Of a stretch of DNA of 6,274 nt, positions 1 to 6,046 are shown piece after piece (the stretch's first letter is position 1; each line of letters begins with the position of its first letter). Made by a program: the position numbers and the translations under genes. The stretch covers positions 1-6,274 of the forward strand of contig SFGY01000058.1 in the NCBI GenBank assembly GCA_004556455.1, written 5' to 3'. Under the pieces are notes generated by a model, which saw only the letters and a program-made list of their open reading frames with translations, was not told the origin of the DNA and ran no database searches. This stretch comes from Clostridiales bacterium (lineage in GTDB: Bacteria > Bacillota > Clostridia > Saccharofermentanales > DTU023).

Positions 1-824
1 CCCAGCATTTTTTGCATTTCTTCGGCGGTACGGCCCGGCTTCGTCAGCTCAATCGGCAAATCGATTTCTCTGCCCCAGTCTTTTTTATCCACAAGGTCGC
101 GAAGCAGAGGTTTGGCTTCTTCCTCTTTAAGCTGGCGACCTTCCTTTTCTTTTTCAAAAGTGAATTTCAGCGTTTCTATTGAAAAGCCAGTCGCCCTGGC
201 ATCTTTGCCTTTCTGATTAACCTCTTCCCGGAGCTGCTGGAACATCTCGTCAAAAGCAGCGTCATCCACACGAAAGTGATCTTTAAGTTGAACAGGCACC
301 CCCGCGGCTTGTTCTCCCCGGGCGACCGCTTCTTTAATCATGGCCTCGATATCGAGACGAAAGCCCAGCTCATAGGGGCTGAGTTTTTGCTTATCGCTGC
401 CATATCTGAGCGTGCTCTGAGGGAAATCCTCAAAGATTTTCGCCTGCTCTTCCTCCAGTTTCTGCCGGGCCTCATCGGCCGTCATACCACCAAGGTCAAT
501 GCCGCGATAAGTCACATTTTTAGGGATAAGACCGCGATATTTTTCGCGTTCACTTTCCTCCATCTCCATAAGGGCGCGATCCGGCAGCTGGGCCTTGCCG
601 GAGTTACTGTAAAAACGGATGGAAAGCGCCAGCAGAGCGGCTGCGACGACCAGTGCGCCGATGAGAATGCGAAAGACAAGCTGATCATTCCGGCCTCGTG
701 CTTTAGCGCGTTTTCCGCCGCCATTTTTTGAGCGGGCGGAAGAGCTGCCCGAACGGCCAGCAGAACGGCTGTGAGCCTTATTGACATAACGATTCGAACG
801 TGAACCCAAGCTGTTTCCTTCCAT
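1..824 (-). CDS. Membrane-anchored PG_binding_4 protein (VanW or L,D-transpeptidase type), 3' end missing
   Basis: This gene is open from position 824 to the left edge and gives 274 residues without a stop. Seen: a basic Ser/Gly/Arg/Lys-rich N-terminus (residues 1-48), one membrane span at about 49-71, then an extracytoplasmic region. The motif RGIDLGGMTADEA (107-119), the stretch LSPYELGFRLDIEA (148-161) and KEGRQL (227-232) fit a PG_binding_4 domain that fills about 100-265. In known families this domain precedes either a VanW domain or a YkuD L,D-transpeptidase domain. The deciding part lies beyond the edge; the ending EEMQKML mildly suggests VanW to me. Inferred role: peptidoglycan binding or remodelling outside the membrane. 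The first in-frame ATG is at 824, and an in-frame stop lies upstream at 849-851. The ATG has a poor Shine-Dalgarno, whereas a TTG at 809 has a good one (AAGGA, six bases away), so the true protein may start five codons later. It has its own promoter region with a repeat array. Confidence 0.85.
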   Translation of the reverse strand, partial: MEGNSLGSRSNRYVNKAHSRSAGRSGSSSARSKNGGGKRAKARGRNDQLVFRILIGALVVAAALLALSIRFYSNSGKAQLPDRALMEMEESEREKYRGLIPKNVTYRGIDLGGMTADEARQKLEEEQAKIFEDFPQSTLRYGSDKQKLSPYELGFRLDIEAMIKEAVARGEQAAGVPVQLKDHFRVDDAAFDEMFQQLREEVNQKGKDARATGFSIETLKFTFEKEKEGRQLKEEEAKPLLRDLVDKKDWGREIDLPIELTKPGRTAEEMQKML

Positions 825-850
825 CTGTGACCGCCCCGCTTTCCGTCCTC

Positions 851-856
851 ATTATA
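851..856 (-). promoter_or_regulatory. -10 box of the PG_binding_4 gene promoter
   Basis: The minus strand reads a perfect TATAAT here, 26 bases before the ATG at 824, so transcription would start near 844 and leave a leader of about 20 bases. No TTGACA-like hexamer lies 16-18 bases upstream; that stretch is T- and C-rich. A strong -10 without a -35 is typical of activator-dependent promoters, which fits the repeat array at 903-946. A weaker -10 candidate (TACAAA, 885-890) lies 12 bases downstream of that array. Confidence 0.6.
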
Positions 857-902
857 GGGGGCGGAAAAAATCCATTCGGGCACATTTGTACCTATTTTTC
901 CA

Positions 903-946
903 TAGTCATTCAGAAGTCATTCAGGTTTCCGACAGGTTTCCGAACT
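903..946 (-). repeat. Four contiguous 11-bp direct repeats, a likely response-regulator binding site
   Basis: On the minus strand the units are AGTTCGGAAAC (936-946), CTGTCGGAAAC (925-935), CTGAATGACTT (914-924) and CTGAATGACTA (903-913), with no bases between them. Units 1 and 2 differ only at the first three bases, and units 3 and 4 differ only at the last base. Each can be read as a 7-bp half-site plus a 4-bp A-rich spacer. This is the known layout of sites for OmpR/PhoB-family regulators (Pho boxes; WalR sites also have an 11-bp period). It lies about 60-100 bases upstream of the start predicted from the -10 at 851-856. That it is an operator is inference; the repeats themselves are seen directly. 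Confidence 0.65.
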
Positions 947-991
947 ACAGCTCAGGCACCGCAGTTTCCGAACCACAGCCCCAAACCACAG
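943..991 (-). repeat. Dispersed CTGTRGTT direct repeats upstream of the 11-bp array
   Basis: CTGTGGTT occurs at 984-991 and 971-978 (13 bases apart) and as CTGTAGTT at 943-950. The copies at 971 and 943 continue into TCGGAAAC, so a repeat of about 17 bases, CTGTRGTTCGGAAAC followed by CTG or TG, appears twice with a 28-base offset; the second copy runs into the 11-bp array. Together they make most of 903-991 repetitive. These could be extra, weaker regulator sites or leftovers of local duplication. Confidence 0.5.
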
Positions 992-1035
992 ATCCGGCAC
1001 ATCGTCCGGCTTTTGGGCGCGCAGCGGCGATGACG

Positions 1036-1051
1036 CCTGCCCACGGGCAGG
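1036..1051 (-). other. Perfect short hairpin just after the NlpC/P60 stop codon
   Basis: On the minus strand CCTGCC-CGTG-GGCAGG forms a perfect 6-bp G+C-rich stem with a 4-base loop, beginning 8 bases after the TGA stop at 1060-1062. No run of U follows, so it is not a canonical intrinsic terminator. It may still stabilise the mRNA 3' end or act as a weak terminator. Confidence 0.4.
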
Positions 1052-1059
1052 GCTGGCCA

Positions 1060-2781
1060 TCAATAGATGACTCTTCGCACATAGGCCAGACGCGAGGCCC
1101 AGTATTCGAGGTTCAGGTCATCGACAATGACGCCCGTTGCAGCAGTCCCGGCGTGCACCATCTGACCGCCGCCGATGTAGATGCCCACATGGTAAATGTC
1201 GCTGCCCTGAGCGAACAGCAGAAGGTCGCCCGGAACAAGGTTGCTGTAATCACGATAGCCGAAGTTCACGGGAATCCCGTCGTTGACCTGCGTATAGGTC
1301 GTGCGGGACAGGGTGATCCCCATTTGCCCGTAGACATAGCTGGTAAAACCTGAACAGTCGAAAGCATTAGGTCCTGCAGCGCCCCACACATAGGGGCAGC
1401 CAACATACTGCAGAGCCGTGTTCACCACGGCGTTGCCACCAGCCAGCGTAGAGGGATCCACGTAGGACGGTTCAACCCAGGAGACATCGGAGTGCTGCAT
1501 TTCCTGATAAATATCTTCGGACGCAATTTCCGTTTCCGTCAGGAAATCCCCGTGCACATAGGCCAGCTCGCCATCATACCAGGCAATCTGGAACCATCCG
1601 CCGGAGTAACCCACAGCATCGCAATAATCGCCGTAGAACATGGTGCCGATGACGGGCGAATCCGTCGACGGACCGCTGCGGATATTCACCCCGGAGTTCG
1701 TCGCCCAGAGGCGACCGGAATATGCTTGAAAATCCCCTCCGGCAGGCGGTGTAAACGAGCCGCTGCCATCTGGCGGCAGTTCTCCCGGAACTTCAGGCAG
1801 ATTCTGTTCTTCCGGGGCAACATAGTTGTAGGACAGCAGATTACTGAATATAAAGCCCTCAAAGCCATCCTGCAGGCGCACTTTAGACCAGGAACCGTTG
1901 GTTTCGAGTTCGGTCACCACATCACCGGCATGGACTTCCGCCAGGACTTCTGAATTGAGATTTGATTCTGAGCGAACGTTGACAATCGAGCCAGCGATAT
2001 AAGCCGTCATACCGGAGGCCTGAAAGCCGGAGGCTTCGACCTCATCCGGAGTGACCACCTCCGGGTTCTGCAGGGCATCAAGAGCCGCCTGCCTGGCGGC
2101 TTCACCCGCTTCTCCACGAAGGGCTGCATTGGCCTCACTCTCCGAGATGGGAAGGCCATCGCCGGATGTCATGGCCGGTTCAACCGGCTGCTGTGAGCTT
2201 TGGAGGCTTTCCTTATCCCCTGCTGCAGCGATCGTTTTGCGCTGGAGCTCCGGGGGCGTAATGTAAAGCGGAGGCAGATCTCCCAGCTTGCCAGGACGCA
2301 CACCGGCTGCCGTGTGAATCAGGGCATCCATCTGCTTTTTGGGCACAGCCTGACTTTTCAGGCGCATGTAGCGCATGACCTGGACTTCCTTATCCGACGG
2401 AGAGATGCTTTGGCTTTCAGACCCTTCGACCTTTGGCGGACGCACAGTCTCGCGCAGGGCGCGCGTATCCTCCGGGCGGTCGCGCAGGGGTTCCAGCCTG
2501 GTGCGCTGAGCTTTGGGCATATTCACGAGAAGCAGCACAAGCACGCCCAGCAGGGCAATGGCGACAAGAGGCAAAACGACGAGTAAAATGCGTCTGGTTT
2601 TATTGACCGGAACCGACGGAGCCTCGTAAGTTAAGGCTCGACGTTCGCTTTCAGGCTCCTCACAGGGGGCCATTTGATCCTTCTGAGCAGCCGGTTCACG
2701 CTGTTCCTGCTGCTCTGCAGAGGGATGAAATCCCTTCTGCCGCAGCACTTTTCGGCTGTCTTTATGATTAAAAAAGGGCAT
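1060..2781 (-). CDS. Membrane-anchored SH3 / NlpC-P60 cell-wall peptidase
   Basis: This 573-residue protein is predicted to cut peptide bonds in peptidoglycan stem peptides outside the membrane. Seen: a charged cytoplasmic N-terminus (1-62), one strong membrane span (about 64-86), a long low-complexity Pro/Glu/Ala/Ser linker (about 90-250), two bacterial SH3 domains (about 256-318, with VNVRSESNLNSEVL; about 357-415, with VNIRSGPSTDSPVIG), a short linker, and a complete NlpC/P60 (C40) domain from about 449 to the end. The family's catalytic residues are present: Cys476 in DCSGF, His531 in HVGIYIG and His543 in MVHAG. In this family SH3 domains usually bind the wall and position the enzyme. 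The ATG at 2781 has a strong GGAGG four bases upstream. It lacks a cleavable signal peptide, so it is a tethered hydrolase and not a freely secreted one. A promoter and tandem repeat lie immediately upstream. It points the same way as trkH but probably has its own transcript. Confidence 0.93.
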   Translation of the reverse strand: MPFFNHKDSRKVLRQKGFHPSAEQQEQREPAAQKDQMAPCEEPESERRALTYEAPSVPVNKTRRILLVVLPLVAIALLGVLVLLLVNMPKAQRTRLEPLRDRPEDTRALRETVRPPKVEGSESQSISPSDKEVQVMRYMRLKSQAVPKKQMDALIHTAAGVRPGKLGDLPPLYITPPELQRKTIAAAGDKESLQSSQQPVEPAMTSGDGLPISESEANAALRGEAGEAARQAALDALQNPEVVTPDEVEASGFQASGMTAYIAGSIVNVRSESNLNSEVLAEVHAGDVVTELETNGSWSKVRLQDGFEGFIFSNLLSYNYVAPEEQNLPEVPGELPPDGSGSFTPPAGGDFQAYSGRLWATNSGVNIRSGPSTDSPVIGTMFYGDYCDAVGYSGGWFQIAWYDGELAYVHGDFLTETEIASEDIYQEMQHSDVSWVEPSYVDPSTLAGGNAVVNTALQYVGCPYVWGAAGPNAFDCSGFTSYVYGQMGITLSRTTYTQVNDGIPVNFGYRDYSNLVPGDLLLFAQGSDIYHVGIYIGGGQMVHAGTAATGVIVDDLNLEYWASRLAYVRRVIY

Positions 2782-2785
2782 GATG

Positions 2786-2790
2786 CCTCC
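2786..2790 (-). promoter_or_regulatory. Ribosome binding site of the NlpC/P60 gene
   Basis: GGAGG on the minus strand lies four bases before the ATG at 2781. The match to the anti-Shine-Dalgarno is strong, though the spacing is at the short end of the usual range. It supports this start over internal Met codons. Confidence 0.75.
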
Positions 2791-2814
2791 GAAATTCTTC
2801 GTACGTCGTCGCTT

Positions 2815-2844
2815 ATTTTACCCTCTGGCAGGGGCATCTGTCCA
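2815..2844 (-). promoter_or_regulatory. Sigma-A-like promoter of the NlpC/P60 gene
   Basis: Minus strand: -35 TGGACA (2839-2844), 18-base spacer, -10 TAAAAT (2815-2820). Each box matches the sigma-70/sigma-A consensus at five of six positions. The predicted start near 2808 leaves a leader of under 30 bases, too short for a riboswitch. The -35 lies inside a 22/23-bp tandem repeat, so a protein bound there would compete with or contact RNA polymerase. Confidence 0.6.
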
Positions 2845-2869
2845 ATGCTGGAAGGGCACCTGTCCAATG
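2825..2869 (-). repeat. Two tandem 22/23-bp repeats overlapping the NlpC/P60 promoter
   Basis: Copies at 2848-2869 and 2825-2847 abut directly. On the minus strand both begin CATTGGACAG, then RTGCCC, and end in CCAG; the core of 16 bases differs at one position. Each copy carries a TGGACA hexamer (2861-2866 and 2839-2844), and the downstream one serves as the likely -35. The repeats sit two helical turns apart, as expected if a regulator dimer binds side by side on one face of the DNA. Confidence 0.6.
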
Positions 2870-2881
2870 AGCCCCTTATTT

Positions 2882-2900
2882 CACCGGCGTGGCCGCCGTG
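2882..2900 (-). other. G+C-rich hairpin in the trkH - NlpC/P60 gap
   Basis: CAC and GGCG pair with CGCC and GTG around a four-base loop, giving seven base pairs with one bulged base. On the minus strand it is followed by AAATAAGGGG, not a U run. It does not qualify as an intrinsic terminator for trkH on present evidence. It lies upstream of the tandem repeats, about 80 bases after the trkH stop. Confidence 0.3.
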
Positions 2901-2982
2901 GAACGAACTCACCCAGGCTTAATTTTTGTGGAAACTGAGGCAGTGTCGCAGCAGGATCGTCGATCTTGTGTTCGCAAGGTTT

Positions 2983-4473
2983 TTACTCTTTGCGGCCGCG
3001 GCGCAGATGCCGCTCTGCCGCAGCTGCTGAGGGCAGAGTACAGAGCGCCAGCATGGGATAAAGCTCAAGACGTCCTGTAATCATGGCGAGGCTCAGCACA
3101 AATTTGCTGAAAGGACTGAAAAAGGCGTAATTCCCGCGCGGCCCGATAAGCGCCAGCCCCGGCCCGATGTTGTTGTAGGTTGCGGCCACAGCAGAAAATG
3201 CGAGATCAAAGCTGCCACAATCCAGACTGACCGGGAGCATAAAGAGAAAAAAAAGACCGATATAAACAAAAAAATAGGCAAAAACTTTCCGCAGGGCGGA
3301 ATGTTCCATGACCTCGCCATCAAAACGCAGAGGCAGGGTGCGCTTGGGATCCCATGATTGGCGCGCTCCGTTGACGGCAGTTTTGCTGCCAATGACGATA
3401 CGGGCGACCTTCAGGCCGCCGCCTGTGGAGCCTGCGCAGGCGCCGCAAAACATGAGAAGCAGCAGAATGATATGCGAGAAGAGCGGCCACTTGACAAAGT
3501 CGACGGTGCCGAAACCTGTCGTGGTGATGATCGAAGAGACGTTAAAAAAGCTGTCTTTAAGGGCAGTGGGCCAGGATTCACCGCGCTGAAGATACTGCGG
3601 CAAAATGTTCGCGCCGATGCCCAGCGTTGCCAGCGCCACAATGGCGAGATACCAGTTCAGCTCTTCCGAGCGGGGCCATTTTTTACCTTTGGTCAGAAGA
3701 AAATAATAATAGAGGTTGAAGTTGATGCCAAAGGCGAGCATGCCCAGAGCCAGCACGATCTCAATATAGGAACTGTGAAAGGCTCCGACGCTCAGGTTTT
3801 TATTGGAGAAACCACCCGTACCGGCCGCGCCGAAGGCATGGATGAGAGCATCGAAAAGATCCATGCCGCCAAAGAGCAGCAGGAGCACCAGAATGGCCGT
3901 CATCCCCAGATAAATCAGGTAGAGAACCCGCGCACTCTCACGTGTGCTGCTCTTGATCTTGCCGAAAGTAGGTCCGGGCACTTCGGCCTTCATAAGCTGA
4001 GTGGATTCCGCCCCGATTCCGGGAATAATGGCCAGGGCAAAAACCAGCACGCCCATGCCCCCGACGAGGTGCGCCAGGCTGCGCCAGAAGAGGGTTGCGC
4101 GAGAGAGCAATTCGACATCGGTAAAAATGGTCGAGCCGGTGGTGGTGAAGCCAGAAGCCATCTCGAAAAAGCCGTCGATCAGGCTGGCGACCTCGTGCGT
4201 CATGAGCAGGGGCAGCGCTCCCATCAAGGCGAAAAATATCCAGGCGACGGCCACAATAATCAAACCATCGCGTCGGTAGAGCTTGCGTTTAGGCGGTTTT
4301 TTTCTGCTCAGAAAAAAACCGCAGACCAGCGAAATCAGGCCTGTGATCAAATAAGGAAAGACGATCGTCCGCCCCTCACGGTAAAGCAGGGCGACCAGCA
4401 GGGGCAAAAGCAGCAGTCCCGCGAAAACTTCACTAAGCCTTCCCAGGATATAGCGGTGCATGCGAAAATTCAT
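2983..4473 (-). CDS. trkH: Trk/Ktr-family potassium transporter, membrane subunit TrkH
   Basis: This 496-residue integral membrane protein, close to the usual TrkH length, forms the potassium-conducting pore that TrkA gates from the cytoplasm. About ten hydrophobic segments are visible, for example at 14-31, 39-55, 70-90, 127-150, 183-203, 236-260, 331-350, 397-417 and 455-475. All four pore-loop selectivity motifs are present, each with its glycine: TTTGST (110-115), GTGGFS (218-223), TTTGFGT (317-323) and NIGPG (435-439). The family-typical GSTGGGLKV (348-356) and GRLE near the C-terminus (467-470) are also seen. The ATG lies within the trkA stop (ATGA overlap, 4470-4473), with GGAG ten bases upstream inside trkA, so the two genes are probably translationally coupled. 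A perfect inverted repeat lies in the coding region at 4293-4322. Whether potassium moves with protons or sodium cannot be read from the sequence. Confidence 0.96.
   Translation of the reverse strand: MNFRMHRYILGRLSEVFAGLLLLPLLVALLYREGRTIVFPYLITGLISLVCGFFLSRKKPPKRKLYRRDGLIIVAVAWIFFALMGALPLLMTHEVASLIDGFFEMASGFTTTGSTIFTDVELLSRATLFWRSLAHLVGGMGVLVFALAIIPGIGAESTQLMKAEVPGPTFGKIKSSTRESARVLYLIYLGMTAILVLLLLFGGMDLFDALIHAFGAAGTGGFSNKNLSVGAFHSSYIEIVLALGMLAFGINFNLYYYFLLTKGKKWPRSEELNWYLAIVALATLGIGANILPQYLQRGESWPTALKDSFFNVSSIITTTGFGTVDFVKWPLFSHIILLLLMFCGACAGSTGGGLKVARIVIGSKTAVNGARQSWDPKRTLPLRFDGEVMEHSALRKVFAYFFVYIGLFFLFMLPVSLDCGSFDLAFSAVAATYNNIGPGLALIGPRGNYAFFSPFSKFVLSLAMITGRLELYPMLALCTLPSAAAAERHLRRGRKE
4293..4322 (-). 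repeat. Perfect 30-base inverted repeat with A7/T7 arms inside trkH
   Basis: The arms are GCGGTTTTTTTCTG and its exact complement, separated by two central bases, giving up to 14 consecutive pairs (13 with a realistic loop). It encodes the loop after the second membrane span of TrkH (GFFLSRKKP, residues 52-60). Transcribed from the minus strand it contains U7 in the first arm and A7 in the second; the latter is read AGA AAA AAA CCG. Because it lies mid-gene the coding frame is continuous through it. Confidence 0.7.
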
Positions 4474-6035
4474 GACTCTTGCTCTCCGGACGGGCTTTTC
4501 GCTGTATTACCTTCTGTCCTGGCTTCTGCCGGGGTGCTGGGGATATCCGCCGACATCCTTTCGCGTCCCCCGCTGCCCGTCATCGAGGGAAGATCGTCCC
4601 CACCGTTCAGGCTGAATACGTCCTGTTTTTTCTGTGCTTCAGCAGGCGTCAGAGCCTTTTCACTCTTCCGCGGTTCGGCCTGATCGAGGAGGATTTGGTC
4701 AAGGTCTTCAAAATTCATCGCCTTGCTCACAATGACGATGCGGTCTCCCGGAAGAATACAGTCGCCGCCGCGAGGGAAAATAAACTGCCCCTTGCGGTAG
4801 ATAAAGGCAATGAGGATCCCCTCTTTCAGTTGCAACTCCACCAGGGGAATATTGATGACGCTGCTATCCGGCGCCACGCGGAACTCCAGCGCCTCAATCT
4901 GGTTGTTGAGCAGGCGGTAGAGTTTTTCAACATTGGAGCCTTCCGAATTCTGCAGAGCGCGAATGACGCGGATGACGTTATCAGCAGCGATACGTTTTGG
5001 CGTGAGGATACTCTGCAGCCCGGCATTATCGAGAATGCTCAGCATCTCTGTACGATTCATCTTGGTAAAAATGCGGGGAATCTTTTTACTGGCCGCATAC
5101 ATGCCGATCATGACGTTTTCTTCATCGACGCCCGTCAGAGCCGCCACGGCATCGACCTGCTCAAAGCCGACTTCATCGAGGGTCTCGTAGTCGGTCCCAT
5201 CGCCCACAATCACCCGCACTTCGGGGAAATGGCCGGCAATTTCATCGGCCACCGCTTCTTTGTGCTCGATCACCGTGGTTTTCATGCGCTTGAGGTTCAG
5301 ATTGCGTAGGATATAGTGGGTAATGCGACCCCCGCCGATCAGGAGCAGGCTGCGGATTTTTCCGGTATAGGTTCCAAGTTCAGCATATAGGCTCAGGAGA
5401 TTGCGGCGTTCGCCCGTCACCAGCAGGCGGTCGTCCTTTTGCAGAATAAAGGTACCGCCGGGAATAAAGGCCTCGTCACCGCGGGATACGCCGCAGACAA
5501 TAAGCCCGGGAAAGTGCTCGCGGAAAGCGATCATATTTTTGCCGACAAGCTGCGAGTCTCCGCCCAGTTTGACTTCCAGCATGGCCACATGGCCGTTGAC
5601 AAAGCGCTCCACGCCATAGGCCGCGGGAAATTGCAGCAGCTCAATAAGGCTGCGGGCCGTCTCCAGCTCGGGATTCAGCAGACGCGAAACCCCAAGAATA
5701 TCGCGGGTAAAACTCAGGTGAATGCCGTAAGAGGGGTCGCGAACGCGGGCAATTGTATATTCGCAGCCTAATTTCTTCGCGATAATCGCGCCAATCACAT
5801 TGCGCTCATCGCTGCCCGTCGTGGCAATAAAAACATTGGCCGTATTACAGCCCGCCTCCATGAGGACGTCGTAAGAGTTAATGCTCCCCGTAATGCCGGT
5901 CACATCAAAGTCGTCGATCATACTCTCGACGACTTCACGGTGCAGGTCAATGACCATGATTTCATGCCCCTCAAGGAGCAGATCACGGCAGAGCACCCGC
6001 CCAATTTTGCCACAGCCTCCAATAACAATCTTCAT
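4470..6035 (-). CDS. trkA: Trk potassium system NAD(H)-binding regulatory protein TrkA, with extended C-terminus
   Basis: This cytoplasmic protein assembles on TrkH as a gating ring that senses nucleotides. Seen in its 521 residues: a first Rossmann/RCK-N domain (1-120) with GCGKIG (7-12) and acidic Asp30 at the end of the second strand; a first TrkA-C domain (about 140-225); a second Rossmann domain from about 228 with GGGRIT (234-239), where the last glycine is Thr, and Glu257; and a second TrkA-C domain (about 370-450). This is the two-lobed arrangement of the E. coli TrkA type. A tail of about 70 residues (451-521), rich in Ser, Pro, Glu and Gly with TPAEA at 463-467 and 501-505, extends past the usual length of about 450-460. 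The start MKIVIGGCGKIG is typical for the family. It lies 11 bases after the V-ATPase subunit D stop with only a weak ribosome binding site, so translation may depend on the upstream gene. The stop overlaps the trkH start. Confidence 0.96.
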   Translation of the reverse strand: MKIVIGGCGKIGRVLCRDLLLEGHEIMVIDLHREVVESMIDDFDVTGITGSINSYDVLMEAGCNTANVFIATTGSDERNVIGAIIAKKLGCEYTIARVRDPSYGIHLSFTRDILGVSRLLNPELETARSLIELLQFPAAYGVERFVNGHVAMLEVKLGGDSQLVGKNMIAFREHFPGLIVCGVSRGDEAFIPGGTFILQKDDRLLVTGERRNLLSLYAELGTYTGKIRSLLLIGGGRITHYILRNLNLKRMKTTVIEHKEAVADEIAGHFPEVRVIVGDGTDYETLDEVGFEQVDAVAALTGVDEENVMIGMYAASKKIPRIFTKMNRTEMLSILDNAGLQSILTPKRIAADNVIRVIRALQNSEGSNVEKLYRLLNNQIEALEFRVAPDSSVINIPLVELQLKEGILIAFIYRKGQFIFPRGGDCILPGDRIVIVSKAMNFEDLDQILLDQAEPRKSEKALTPAEAQKKQDVFSLNGGDDLPSMTGSGGRERMSADIPSTPAEARTEGNTAKSPSGEQES

Positions 6036-6046
6036 ATACAGCCCGG

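Noticed and set aside
276..731. A 151-codon plus-strand frame
   Set aside because: It is antisense to the PG_binding_4 gene, has no ribosome site worth noting and no recognisable domain.
512..883. A 123-codon minus-strand frame starting at 883
   Set aside because: It is in another frame over the promoter and the first part of the PG_binding_4 gene. It resembles no family, while the overlapping frame shows a membrane span and a clear domain.
903..991. A CRISPR array
   Set aside because: The units are 11 bp and abut without unique spacers of 25-40 bases, and no cas gene is present.
2631..2922. Short frames on both strands over the trkH - NlpC/P60 gap
   Set aside because: They cross the predicted promoter and tandem repeat, overlap the clear NlpC/P60 coding start in the wrong frame, and resemble nothing known.
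2782..2982. A c-di-AMP (ydaO/yuaA type) riboswitch, which is often found before wall hydrolase and potassium transporter genes
   Set aside because: The predicted leader after the -10 box is under 30 bases, and I see none of the conserved sequence blocks of that class in the gap.
3358..4683. A 441-codon open frame on the plus strand opposite trkH and the end of trkA
   Set aside because: It lies entirely antisense to two clear transporter genes. Its protein is Gln/Lys/Asp/Glu-rich with no recognisable domain, as expected from the complement of hydrophobic codons.
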